In this document: positions 1-11,525 of the stretch, one piece after another | Layout of the letters: the number at the start of each line of letters is the position of its first letter | Numbering within the stretch: the stretch's first letter is position 1 | Assembly (NCBI GenBank): GCA_029747585.1 | Contig: JAPEVF010000082.1 | Coordinates: 1 to 64,000 of the forward strand | Source: Pleurotus djamor | Taxonomy: Eukaryota > Basidiomycota > Agaricomycetes > Agaricales > Pleurotaceae | Reading direction: 5' to 3' | Length of the DNA stretch: 64,000 bases | Position numbers and translations under genes: made by a program | The notes under the pieces: model-generated | What the model saw: only the letters and a program-made list of their open reading frames with translations | The model's database searches: none | What the model was told of the DNA's origin: nothing

Positions 1-351
1 TTTTTGCGTTAATATGAAGTGGTATGATTTATACACATTTATTATAACTGCTCAATTTTTTTTNGTTTTGTTTATCAACGCTTTCAGAGCTTTCCTAGCT
101 TTCCTAGCTTTTCCAGCTTTTTGTGCTTTTGAAGCATTGGCGCTCGCTATGTAAGTATTACAGCGTCTTTTTCTTGCTTTGTCATACCTCTTGTACAAAG
201 CATAACTTTAAGCGCTTTTTCTATTTTAGATATACAAGATACCTTTCTCCCACAGCTTCTTGATCTTATCTAGCTTCCATCTGCTCCTGGTAAAAATGAT
301 GTTTTCCTGATGCGCTTTCCCACGTGGTCACTTACTTCCAAAAATAAATAG
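1..351 (+). other. 5' flank and possible upstream exon of the left-end gene
   Basis: T-rich DNA with an N at 64. The window probably cuts into, or starts just before, the 5' end of the next gene. The sequence ending in TAG at 349-351 looks like a splice acceptor, because the downstream frame is closed by that same TAG. An exon at about 230-289, bounded by a TTTTAG acceptor (to 229) and a GT donor at 290, would join in phase. Exons before that cannot be resolved because the next candidate upstream carries a stop. No start codon can be assigned with confidence. Confidence 0.35.
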
Positions 352-3300
352 GCAACCGTAGGGGCTCTGGGTTTGCTCAGTGGTGATACCCGCATGTATA
401 GTGCACGCCCAATCCTTGTATCCGGCTCTTGCAAGCGTGAAACTGGAGAGGCTCAATCTCGGCTGATTCAAACAGCGCTGGATGCCACACAAAACCAAAT
501 CCGAGTTATCTCTATCGCATCTGATGGTGAATCGCGACGGGGCGAAGCTTTAATTCGCCTTACGTTCAAGAAGAGTCTTTCAAAAAGCTCACCAATCTAT
601 CGCTATCTTGCTCCACTACCACTCATGAACCTCGAAGTTGGCGATAATGACGTAACCGCTGACAAGGACTATAAACATGTCCTCAAGCGCTGCCGCAATC
701 TTTTGCTTCGAGGAAAAGGGTTCACAGTTCACGGTGTTCATGTTACTCAAGCAAAGCTCCGTGTACACCTTCGTGATCACCAACCTCCTCTCACATCAAC
801 GCGGATTGAGTATCTGCTAAAACCGGACGACAAACAAGACGTCAAGACAGCCTATGAACTCCTACAAACGGTCTGGGATATCCCACCATCAAGTTCCACT
901 GACCCTGTCGTCGTTTCAACACGCTGTGCCATCAATACTATTGGGAGGATGTTTCGCCACTTGACTTTTCCCTACATCTGTGTCGACATGTCTCTCTCTG
1001 AACAGCTTACCCATCTCAGCTCCGCAGCACATCTTCTTTTCGCGATGCTCTTAGAAGACAAGGCGGGTGCCGCCCTCATGCCCTATCAGCTCTACACAGA
1101 CATAATGATTATGATAAAGAATGCTTACTTCTGTGTTGCGAAGACGATTGTTGACCAGCCCGATGGAAAATTCTGGTTGATTCTCCTGGGAACCGATCGG
1201 CTGGAGGTTCTTTTTGGCATTCTCCGAACGATGGTCGGAAATGATGCAAACCTTGATGTTCTCCAGTTGGTCCTACGACTCACAGGGACCACGGAGGTGT
1301 CCACAATCCTGGCTAAGCACCCAGAATGGGATAGAAGCCCCCGACGGCTTCAACTCCCCGCACTCTCAAGCAACGGAAACAAGGTAGATCGCGGCGTTGA
1401 TCACATCAACCCGAGCTCATGGAAGGGTGATGTAGATGTCCGTAACGTCAACCTTGAGCTATGCTGGGAGGCGGGGCGAGAGGGAATCAAAGTTGAGTGT
1501 CCCCGGCTTTATGATGTTCTGGGTCGGCTGTCAACCAGGGACATGACTGGCATCGATATTCTCCGTCCATTTGGCCGTGACCTTGTACGTTCATCGGATC
1601 AACAGGAGGAGGACGAGACCGCTGAAAACTACGGCCTCGAAGCATCTGGCGATTCTGCAGATAACCATCGAGATCCTGAAGGCTCTGGAGTCGACGTCGA
1701 CTTTGAAGACACTATTGCCGACGAAATCGATAACTCACCACATGAAGTTACCTTTGAGGATAAAGGCGTCAAGGTCTATAAATCAAGATACTTGAATCAG
1801 CTTTTCCGGGAGTATACTAACCCTGCACCTGGCTCATTGGACCGGACGAAGCGTGTTGCGGGAATGCCACGCCATGCCGTCAAGCCATCAAACTTTCAGG
1901 CTCTTGATGCGGACAAACCTTTGATGGAGGGCAGCGAGGGGGAGTCACTTCGTTTGGATACGCCCATCCTATCCCTCCTCAGGTGTCAGGACCGATGGTT
2001 CCTGGGAGTTGGAGAAGTCAACGACATTGTCCTCAATCATAAGCACCATGAACAACTTGCGCTGAAGTACTTACCTTCTCCAAACGCCTTCGTCTCGTAC
2101 CAACTTCTCTACCTCGTCCCCGCAACCACTGATGATGACCCAACCAAAACGAGCGACTGGAAATGGTCGCTACGCCGAGGAACAACATACCGTGTCCCAG
2201 GGCGTCTGGTGGAGCCAATAAACCCACAAACAACCACTCTAGTTCCTGGAAAACCCTTCTTTCTCTTTGAGAGTCCTCTCCTTGTCAATGTGGGCCGTCT
2301 CCTCCTTGAACGAGTGATGCCGGCCGACACAAAAAAGCTTCCCGAGGTGACAGCCACCCCCGACTTCCCCTACCTTGATGAACATCGTAAGTCTACTTGT
2401 CATCAGACGCGCAAAGATCTGATACTTGCCATAAATTCTATAGGCGAAGCTTGTTTTGTCTGCGAAGATCCTAAGAAAGAAGATGAGCTATTGAAGTCTC
2501 GTCAATGCCCACGCTGCGAAGCCGACCTTCCATGGTCAGGACTTAGCATACTTGATCATATGGCGGTGCACATCCTCTACGATAAATCACTTACTGGAAT
2601 CCCCGAGCCCTGCGGATTATGTTTACGTTCTCGCGAAAAGTGTGCCATATACCTCAAAAAAGGGAAAACCATGCAAATTGATCCGGACCTGTCTACGTGC
2701 ACAAACATTGTTACGTTCAGCTACGGCCCCGCCTCTGAATCAACCACCCAGCATCCAAGTTCCAACGTACCAAAACAATGCCATGAATGCGCCGAGGTAA
2801 ACAAATTACAGATCGTCTGGAAGTATAACCTTCGGGCTCATTTCGAAGAGCACCATCCATGGGTTGATTTTGATGACTATGAGGACAACTGGAAGATTGA
2901 TGAGGCCGAGAGGCTGGATCTTCGAAAGCTCTGGGATAGCCGAAACAAGAAGAAGGCTACGCGGAAGGGTAAGAAAGCAAAGAATCAGCTGGTGATCTCG
3001 GAGAGATATTCAACGCGGTACGTCACTGATGAGTATAGCCCTGTATGAGTGACTAACATGATTGACATCAAGGAATGGCGAAATCGTGGATGAAGAGGCC
3101 GATATCCAAATGGGCGCGCCGGTAAATGCTTCGGATGATATTGAAGCGGCAGACAGCCCCGAGAAAGAAGCATTTGATGGTGACGATATTGCCGCCCGAC
3201 TTGAAGCGATGGGTGTGGAGTTACAGGAGATGTTCAGTGAGTCGGGGGAGCAAGATGGGGGCGAGATTGAAGGGGTAGGTGGAGAGGCCACGGAGCATGC

Positions 3301-3760
3301 CGACAGTCCCATGGCTGTTGAGAACGTGCCGGAAATAGACAATGTGAGTCCACAAAGTGCACTATGAAAGACATCGACTCACCTATGGGCACAGGAACCG
3401 TGTCCCTCGACTAAACCGCCGATCGCGTTGGCCCGCCATGATACATATAATGACAACCCATTTGATGACACCGAACTGCGTGAAGGTTCAAGACGCTCTC
3501 GTCGATCTGGAAAGTTAAAGTCGCTAAGCGATTGCACGGGGTGCGGTTCGCGAGTTTTGGAGGAGGAGATTAGAAGCGGTACAACTGTCTTGGAGTGTCA
3601 GCAGGCAGGTTGTGAAACAAGATGGGTGCGCACCTTCCTGTCCCGCGGGATGTTGACTGATGTCTGTTGCCAGTTCCATCTTGAGTGTATGAGACTAAGC
3701 AGAGCACCCAAGAATTGGGTTTGTGCTCCATGCAGAGAGGCGAGAAAGAGGCGGAAGTAG
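352..3760 (+). CDS. P-element/THAP9-transposase-like protein with C-terminal PHD-like finger (4 exons, 5' end uncertain)
   Basis: Model: 352-3017, 3073-3343, 3395-3625 and 3674-3760, totalling 3,255 nt (1,084 residues). The first in-frame ATG is at 394, but the frame stays open back to an acceptor at 351, so the true start is probably upstream. The core holds SDGESRR, then an ADKDYKHVLKRCRN block resembling the D..H..K..RN segment of P-element/THAP9 transposases, then GTDRLEVLFGILRTM-GNDAN, resembling their T.D.LE.FFG.IR..GG.N segment. An acidic stretch (about residue 420) and Cys/His clusters follow: a CPRC...H...H finger near 2505-2570 and a CHEC...H...H finger near 2780-2855. The last exons encode an acidic linker and a Cys4-His-Cys3-type PHD-like finger. 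Introns are 55, 51 and 48 nt; the first has a CTAAC branch site. From memory, the family is widespread in Agaricomycetes and usually annotated hypothetical. Whether this copy is mobile or domesticated is unknown; I looked for no terminal repeats. Confidence 0.6.
3626..3673 (+). other. 48-nt intron that is open in frame inside the PHD-like finger
   Basis: A GTGCGC donor and TTGCCAG acceptor bracket 48 nt with no stop and a length divisible by three, so an ORF caller reads through it. Read-through puts 16 residues in the middle of the finger. Splicing joins TRW to FHLEC and restores the HxxC spacing expected of a PHD finger. Confidence 0.75.
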
Positions 3761-5769
3761 ATTGAGGTCGAGATGAGGGCAGTTCTGGCCAGCGCTTGCT
3801 GGCGCTCGGCATTATCCGGACCGTATTTGGAAGCTTATTCCCACATAGTTGGTATGGTTCAGCCCTCGATGTCTTAAATAAAAAATCGACCCCCGTCGTT
3901 GTTTGGATTTCGTGCACCCCCTTGGATGTGAGGAAATGAGGGGATGTGTCAAAGATGACTCACCTTGGGCTGAAGCATGCTGAGATAACTTGTATCATGC
4001 CGCACTGCACTGCAGAGTTCACAAAGTGTCCCGAAATATGGAGGTAACGGGTATTAGGGGTGTTAGGTGATGAAAAACACTGGGAGGACTCACTGCTGTG
4101 GTGGCAGATTTCCTCAATCTCTCATGGAAGGGTATTCAATCCCCGACAGCTTGGGTCTGAGTGAAAGTCATCTCAAAGTGGAGCGCGGCTGGAGAATATC
4201 CAGAACCAGAAAGATTGTGATAAAAAGGGCTATATTTGTGAGACATGGATGAAAAGGGCGAGAATTGAGAGGCGACATACCAATCTCAAAAGAGGTAATG
4301 GTGACAAAATGGTGAATTCATCTCCTCAAACCTGGAAAATCGCGGTCAGAGTACCGCACCACACAGGCAAGCCCAGCGTCAGTGGAAAGAAACAGTTACT
4401 GACACAAAGAAAACGGGTCAAGGAATACTGAGATCGCGATCGTAGCACTTACCCAAACGACGGAAACAGCGGCTTCGTCAACGGTGACTTGTGAGGTTGT
4501 GTTTGGTGACTCTGGTCTCAATATCGTAGCTCATTGGGAAAGGCGAGCTTGACAAGACAGGGAAAAGAGGACGGTCAGAGCGTAGAGAGCGGATACAGGA
4601 CAAAATCAAGTAACATAATCACTTACGGAGACGGCGCGCTAGATAAGAAGTTGAAAGGACAATACCCGGACGTTGAAGGAGGGAAGACGCTCATGTAACG
4701 GACAATTTGAGACGCGATAGAGATCAAAATGAGGTTGGCTACGTGAGAATCATCACACTGGGTCGCCGCGAGAAGAGGGAAAGGGAAAGACGTACAAGAC
4801 CATTGCCAAAGGGCTATACGAGTTCGGTTGACGGCTTTCGGTGGGTTCAGTATCTTTCGAAGACTTTGCGTCAATCATTTCAGCTTCCAAGGACTCGGCT
4901 AGACCCCGATATCTCCCAGAACTCGAAATTCGATATGAGGAACGAAAAAATGGAAGAAGGAAATTTAATGAGGAATCGATTCAACTCACGGAATAAACCA
5001 CGATCAATCACCAGCAATGAACATATCTCCACCGGATCCTACACGCATCCGTGCCTCCGTTCGTGTTGAGTTCGAGGATTCAACCGCCGACGGCCGTGTT
5101 TGAGGTCTCCTGTGAGCAGGATGGGTAACGAAGATGGCATCCGATGAAAGGGCCCGGTACTGAGATCATGGGAAGTGGAAAGTGGATGCGAAACGAAAGG
5201 AGAGAGACTAGACGGCTATAAGAGGAAGGGGAGGAGAAACATTGTGTCGTGGATGGTGTGATGAATACCAGGGGCTTTGGATACCGATTCGAATTTCGGA
5301 TGAGGAAAGGACGGACATGCAGAGCTGAAAAGCTCGACTCAATCGTCGTAGCGAGACGTCTGTGATGCTGGATTGACGCGTATATTGGAAGGTTCCACTT
5401 GAAGTTGAGGGTGAAGTCGTTCCACAGCGAGTCGAGCCGTCGACCGTGCCAACAAGAGGCTGCTTCGTCGAGATTGCGCGTTTGAACCAAGCATCGAGCG
5501 TTTAATATTGAAAGAATGGGGTCGTTGACGATTTAGATGTTAGAGAAGGACTTTTGAACGCGTAGCGAACGAGTACATTTAGAGACCGAGGATGGAGGTG
5601 GATGTAGATTCAGTGTACATCAACGGGGGTAACGGATGGGAGATCGTGCAAGAGATCCTCGGTTTCAAAGGAGTCTTGCGTCGCAAATGGCTGCTGTTGA
5701 GCCCAAAGGCCGAAGGCGTAAAGTCCCATATATCTCTGGGTGGTGACAGACGGGATGGAGGTTAACAAC
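3761..5769. other. Purine-rich flank of the repeat region, no gene seen
   Basis: About 2 kb between the left-end gene and repeat unit A. The + strand is visibly rich in G and A from about 4.0 to 5.7 kb, and composition switches to C/T-rich close to the start of unit A. The ORFs are short, unrelated in frame and match nothing I recognise. A (GAC)n-like run at about 5766-5782 leads into unit A and has a counterpart just before unit B. Confidence 0.5.
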
Positions 5770-5814
5770 GACGACGACGACGGGACTTAGCAAGGACTTC
5801 CAGACTAGATGGTG

Positions 5815-5831
5815 GAGATAAGGCTTATCTC
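5815..5831. promoter_or_regulatory. Back-to-back GATA palindrome, unit A
   Basis: GAGATAAG-G-CTTATCTC: two perfect inverted 8-mers around one base, each with a GATAAG core of the type bound by fungal GATA factors. The same dyad opens units B and C. It is followed by CATTCCCACGG and another CTTATC at 5853-5858. A role as promoter element is inference. Confidence 0.55.
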
Positions 5832-6840
5832 ATTCCCACGGATTCTTATCTTTTTTCCAGGGTTGATTCTGAGCTGGACGCTGTTGCCTGCTGTTGCCAA
5901 CGACGACGGCGATTGTCTCTGCCATTCACCATCACCACCACCACCATCATCACCCGTCAGCATCGTACTTGCTATCGTCTCCTCGACTCATACCTTTGTC
6001 GTTGCAACATCCCCCAACCTCAAACCCAACACCATACGCTACCCGCCGCGAGCCGCGTTCCCAACAGCACCCATGATATCCCAGTGCGTCGCATGAGTCT
6101 CCCCGTTTATCCTTGTCTATGAGCTCATTACCTTGTATTCAAATAGGTTCCGATCCAAACGCGCCATCGCATCCCCGATTTCCCCTCGCGTGTGTCGATA
6201 TCGATGTTGGTTTGGGATAGGATGGTAGGCCTTGGATGATGGTACGTCGTTTCTGCGTCATATGTCGCTCTGCCCGCCCCAAACGAATGAAATACATCGT
6301 CAACCTCAGCTTTGACCCCCCCNGCGCCGCTGAAATTCAACCCACGCTCTCCCTACTGGATAAACTTATCAACAGCATGCGACGATGCTTCTAAGGAGGA
6401 GCCTCCCGGGTACGCATACGGTTATGCTACCACTACCCTTCATACTCATTAGATGCACCCTTTGTAGCTCTGAAAATCGACCAATCAATAACCGATTGAG
6501 TCGATTCACAAACCCACGACCTGGTGGCTTCGCTTGGAGCAGGTCATCTTGATGCACAGCTGGTATGTCACGCCCCCTTCCTCGCATTCCCCATATACCA
6601 CCCATCCTCTCGTCACATTCTGTTGCTTACGAAGGTGTGGCAGCTTTCCCTCCGGCTTATGACCGAATCTGTTTCCTTTAGAATTCAGCCCAGACCATCC
6701 GCATCCACCACACTCGTTCAACAACCGTCGGTACCCAATTTGGTTACAATCAAAAGAGCATAGCAATCGGAGAATCGAAAGCAGAGAGGACGATGATGCC
6801 GGAGAGGCTGGTTTTGCATTTGGGGATCTCGGGCTGTCAT

Positions 6841-6898
6841 GTACGTTATGCATTCTCTCCCATTTTCATCTTCCCATGAAACATCCCCGATCTTACAG
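6841..6898 (+). other. Conserved intron cassette 1, unit A
   Basis: 58 nt from a GTACGT donor to a CTTACAG acceptor with a pyrimidine-rich interior. It aligns with 11137-11187 in B and 14742-14780 in C. Confidence 0.5.
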
Positions 6899-7197
6899 GC
6901 GTTCCACCCCTCCCAGGTCAAACCTTGCCCATCGTTATCATAATCGCCATGCTCAAGTCGCCATCGTGTTCAAAACCAAGGTTCAAACTTGATGCATGAT
7001 GCTCCAAACCTGAAGATCTGGACCCGCCTCAGCCGAAGGACCGCTACGGTCGTCTTGCGCTGCGCTACTGCCAACTTCATCGCTCCTGCTGCACTGGGTT
7101 TCTGGGGTATGCTCGGGATATGGTTGGGAGGGGAGCAGGAGGACATGTGCGTCGTGGGTTCCAAGTCTGTTCCGTCTTTCCATCGTCCGTCGTGTGG

Positions 7198-7252
7198 GTA
7201 CGTTCTTTTTGCCTCGTCGATGCCCTTGTTACCTTACCATTCTTTTCTGCAG
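7198..7252 (+). other. Conserved intron cassette 2, unit A
   Basis: 55 nt, GTACGT to TTCTGCAG. The corresponding cassette in B is also 55 nt, and both contain a CCTTACCA block upstream of the acceptor. The intervening exon is 299 nt here, 283 in B and 294 in C. Confidence 0.5.
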
Positions 7253-7649
7253 TTCCAGTCCGTCGTCAAGCACTCCATCGCTACCGACTTGAACGTCAAC
7301 GCCAACATCATGGTCCAGGTCAACAGCAACAGCAGCAAGACACACACGCACGTACCAGAGCATCAGACAACCCGGCCCAAGACCTTCCTCCGCCATCAAC
7401 AGACCACACCACGACTACCCATCTCTCCTCCTCCTCCTCCCGCCCCTTCTCTTTTACTTCCAGCACCAACATCGTCACCTCTAGCCCACGACCGTGTACT
7501 TCCCGCGTTACCGAAGCCCCGCAGAAATATGCCCGCTACGCAGCCTCAGCTCAACACAACCCATAACCCGTATCTTTCCTCGATGCTCGGGAGCTTGAGG
7601 TGGAGTAGACGATGTCGATGAAGTCCTCGATCAATCTGTACCTGAGCCA

Positions 7650-9160
7650 CGTAGTGGAGAAGCCTTTCTTGGATAGGAGAGGGATGATGAGGGTTATCAG
7701 TCGTTTCGGCGGCGCAGCAGCAACAACAAACGTCACCATAGCGGTCATTGGGTTAGCTGGATGACGGAGGCGACGTTCGTTAATGGTACGTACCCACTCT
7801 CTTCTCTTCCTCCTCTCCTTGTTCATCGCGATCGTTATATCCAGCACGGTTTTTTGACTTCAACCTCCAACACCTCCTCACGTGGGCGATGACGACTTCG
7901 TACGACGGCATTGGCGCTTCGTGTTGACGGAACGGCTGTTTTGGGTTGTGGATGTCAGCTTTTGGTAGAGGAGATGGCGGAGGTGTTCATGCGTATGGTT
8001 GGAGATGAAGCGCGAAGAGGCTGCTGGTCAGTAGCTATCGCCACATCTGCAGCTCGACCATTCCGGTTCGTTGATCGTTGGCTGGTGGTGGAGATGGTCA
8101 AAAGGCGCTCACTGCCTTCGTCGACACCATCTCCCAGCTCGATCACACCTACGACCTCATCAATTCGATGTGCAGCCATTCTGCAACCACATCCTCCTCC
8201 ACGATCATACGACCACGAAGACTGCTCCGAAAATCATCTTCCACTCCCTCCCAATTTCGCGATCACACGAACGCGACTGCGACCACGAACCACCTCTGCT
8301 TTCCCCGCCACTGATGCCATCTTCCCTTCATTCCAAGTCATCGCACGTGTAACCGACACGATATCCTATTACGCCCTAACTCCCCTTCAAGACGTCACCA
8401 TTGTGTGCAAGTTGCATCTCTGAGACTCTGGGACTTGGAAACGCAATAGGCGGTTGGCGTTGGCGAAGAGAATGACGAGATTGACGCTTGAGGCTGGTGG
8501 CTGCGGACACGATTGGAAGGGAGGATGGGAATTGTTGGAAGGTGATACGGATGGTTCGACGGTGGAGCAGCAGCACTCGCTGGAGCTATGAAGCTATGAA
8601 CGGAGCTGTACCGGCGGGTCGTTGGGCAGCTGAAGCATGGGCAGCCACACGCACATGTTACGGACGTTGGGTGGATCGGTTTTTCGAATGGTACGTCTTA
8701 AATCTTTTCCTACGGCGCTGTCCTACTCATCGCCAGCTCATAGATCTCGACCCGCCCGATCGTTCATCTGATTCTCATTCGGACCACGAGGAATATAGCG
8801 ACCTATGGCCGCACCAGTCCTGCCTCCTGCGTCACAACCAGGAATGACGAGAGCAGTCGGAGCAGCTCATGGAGACATGAACACGACATTGATGAAAACA
8901 GGACGAAGAAGTATGGATGAAACAGAGACTATGTGGTGATATCTTGGAGTTGGAGGAAGGCGTGGCCAAAAGGCGTCGTCGTTTCGATGTTCTGTCCGAG
9001 AACTGGTGCGTCTTCTTCCATTCTTTTCCCTCCCTACCCGTCGTCTCACCTTCCGCTCTCACACAGCTCCGTCACCGCTACCCCAGCCTGGTCGCTATCA
9101 TGTATAACCTCGCTACAATCGTTGGCACGGCAAGGTGGCCTCGCCGCAACATACACGACA
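7650..9160 (+). other. Unit-A-specific segment with two further intron-like cassettes
   Basis: Matching landmarks on each side sit about 1.5 kb closer together in B and C, so this is either an insertion in A or a loss from the others. It includes intron-like segments at 7786-7844 (GTACGT...TATCCAG, 59 nt) and 9006-9066 (GTGCGT...CACACAG, 61 nt). The longest frame (170 codons at 7911-8423) has no recognisable domain. Confidence 0.35.
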
Positions 9161-10222
9161 ACCAGCGTAACTCGACCACCCCTCCATGGAACACGATCAG
9201 CTACAAGTGCTCCTCCTCCTCCTCCCGCGACACCTCTCCCTTTTCCAACCCCCAACTGAATCGCGACATACCGCCCACGATGACGATCTTCACAGACTCA
9301 ACTTCGGGTTCTTGTCGCATGTGACCACTGTGGTTGCTGGGTGCGCAGGAGAGGGTTGTGGTTGTGTGGCCATTTCGAGCTCACCGCTAGCGGATTCGGT
9401 ATCCGGTCTCAAGCACGGATATACACCACACGATCACGCCACCTTGGTCTCTCTCCACCGAGAGCTTGCGTCCGCCGTAGCCGTGTGGTTACGCTGCTAG
9501 GAAGTATACAGCGGGGAAGAGGAAGAAGAATCAAGTTCCTCTCCGAGCGTCTGCTTTGACGGAGGTGGCTGTCATTGGGAGGGGGCGATCAGCGTGGATG
9601 CCTTAGCTGCCGGCTGAGATGATGAAGACACAGAATGAGATCGTTGGGTATTCGGTGCCTTCCCTTTTGTCTGTGTTGGACACTTCTTATTTTGTCGCTT
9701 TTTTNCGTTTGTTTTATCAACCCACGTTCCGTCCTCCCCTTTCGCGGACCCTACCAACCTTCACGGACACCTTACCAAGCTCCTCCTTCCCATCCTTATT
9801 CATTCTGTTCAGCCACTGGGCGTCGTACCTCCGTGCAACAGTATCAGCTAGCAACAGCTTCTCCTTTCCCCCTCCCGATACCCTTGCCCCAAAATCTCCC
9901 CGTACTACCATGATTCTTCCTACCGCTCCTCTACTGCTTCCACCACATCTTCCTGTATCTGTCCTCCCCGATGTCACCACGTATCAAACTTCCCTTTGTC
10001 TACGAAATACAGGTCGCGCTTGACTTATCGATGATGCAGCTGCGTACGGCCTTCATGAGTGGGGAAGCTGCGAACCGAAATTCTTGATTTCGAGACAGGC
10101 TTCCGTATCGAGCGAGTGAGACTAGGTTTGTGCAGAACTACGGGGAGTGAAAGATGGGATCGAGGTCGACGACGACGATGATGGAACTGGCAAGGACTGC
10201 GGGGGAAGGAGATAAGATCGTT

Positions 10223-10239
10223 GAGATAAGCCTTATCAC
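10223..10239. promoter_or_regulatory. GATA palindrome, unit B
   Basis: GAGATAAG-C-CTTATCAC, the same dyad as in A with one base changed in the right arm. A further GATAAG lies just upstream at 10211-10216 and a CTTATC at 10252-10257. Confidence 0.5.
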
Positions 10240-11136
10240 ATTCCCACGGGACTTATCCTTTTTTTCCAGGAGCTGGACGCCGTTGCCAACGACGACGGCG
10301 ATTGTCTCTGTGAAGCACCACCACTACCACCACCGTAATACTACCTACATTCGTCTCCTTCTCTCATACCTTTTCCTTTACAACATACAACAGTAAGTTT
10401 TCGCATCGTTTCCCTCTTTTGATCCCAAATCATTCAATGCCTACATCAATCGTAGTTTGAATCCACCCAAACCGCAAAATCAAAGCCTTAACGCCCGTAC
10501 TGAAGGAACCTTTCAGACCACAACATCTTGGAGGCGTCGTTTTCGCTGTCAACACCTGTGGGGATGGAGCAAGCCGTCGTGGCTCGAAGGTACGTATCCA
10601 GTTGTCCTCCTCCTCCATTCTTCGTGCTTATTGCTCGTTTCTCGGACAGCTGTCCCTCTCCGATGTCCTCGACAACGTAAGCCGCTAGGCTCGATTCCAG
10701 CCGTTCTGGTAAGTTTTGGGGGAAAGAGAAAATAATGGGGTATTATTTTCCCCCTCCTCTTTGCCCACGCAAACGAGGAACTAGATACCAACTACGGCTG
10801 GGATCGAGTCTAGTAAACCGCTTGCACAACATCTAACGGAGTCCGTTCTGGGAAATTCGACGAGAGTAGGTCGTCTTGATGCATAACTTGTACGTTACAT
10901 CCTCTCCCTCGCATTCCCCATAAACCAACCCTTCCCGTTGTCACGCTACATTGCTCATGCGCGCAGCAGGGTCCCCTCCCCTCCTCAACTGTAATCTAGA
11001 CGACCCACATCCACCACTTGTCGATTCGCAAGTACAACACCTTCGAAAGAATATTGCGTCAGGAAACCGCATGTTTTGGATCCCGAGAGATGGTGCTGGA
11101 AGGAGGGCTGGTCGTTGCGGCTCTTCGTGGTTTCAT

Positions 11137-11187
11137 GTACGTTGCACACCCTCTTCCCCCATTCCCTCCCTCACAAAAGTATTGCAG
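11137..11187 (+). other. Conserved intron cassette 1, unit B
   Basis: 51 nt, GTACGT to ATTGCAG, pyrimidine-rich. The exon-side sequence before the donor (TTTCAT) matches that before the A donor (TGTCAT). Confidence 0.5.
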
Positions 11188-11470
11188 TCGATCTCCTACA
11201 GCTCCGGCCCCACAAGGATTGTCTCCGTCCAAGTCGTCATCACCCTCAAGCGCAACGTCCAAACCTAATCCTCCCAGTCTGAAGATCTGAATGTTTCAAT
11301 CCCCAGCCTCTCCCTCGGCGCCGCGATCGTTGACCACCCCTACCGAGCTGTTGTCGCTGCCATTTCCCTTCGTGCGCTGGATTTCTGGGGTGTGATCCGC
11401 AGCAAACCTGGAGTTTGCGTGCGTCGTGTGTGTGGTGTGCTAGGGAAGCGTATATGACTCTCTGATTCTG

Positions 11471-11525
11471 GTGCGTCTTTTTTGTCCTCGTCGCCTTCTT
11501 CAACCCTTACCAATGTCTGTCGCAG
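11471..11525 (+). other. Conserved intron cassette 2, unit B
   Basis: 55 nt, GTGCGT to TGTCGCAG, with CCTTACCAATG before the acceptor. It aligns with cassette 2 of A. Confidence 0.5.

Larger units (their letters stand above)
5770..9900 (+). repeat. Diverged repeat unit A (ORF-poor, intron-bearing)
   Basis: First of three diverged copies. It starts with a GATA palindrome (5815-5831), then CCCACGG, a second CTTATC and TTTTTTCCAG, then a block reading GTTGCCAACGACGAC. Further landmarks shared with B and C: a cassette intron at 6841-6898, GGTTTCTGGGG near 7099, a second intron at 7198-7252, a GTAGACGATGTCGATGAAG-type block near 7608, a run of CTCCTCCTCC near 9210, a CACACGATCACG block near 9428, and a tail with TTTTATCAACCCACG near 9711. 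Unit A carries about 1.5 kb (7.65-9.16 kb) not matched in B or C. Intron orientation implies transcription on +. No protein family is recognisable. Edges are approximate. Confidence 0.6.

Noticed and set aside
5894..6076. Frame with nine consecutive histidines
   Set aside because: It is the translation of a CAC/CAT simple run in repeat unit A; not conserved in frame in units B or C and overlapped by two other frames.
6989..7621. 210-codon + frame as a gene
   Set aside because: It runs through cassette intron 2 of unit A, and the homologous segment of unit B has stops in all frames. Proline/serine content reflects CT-rich DNA.
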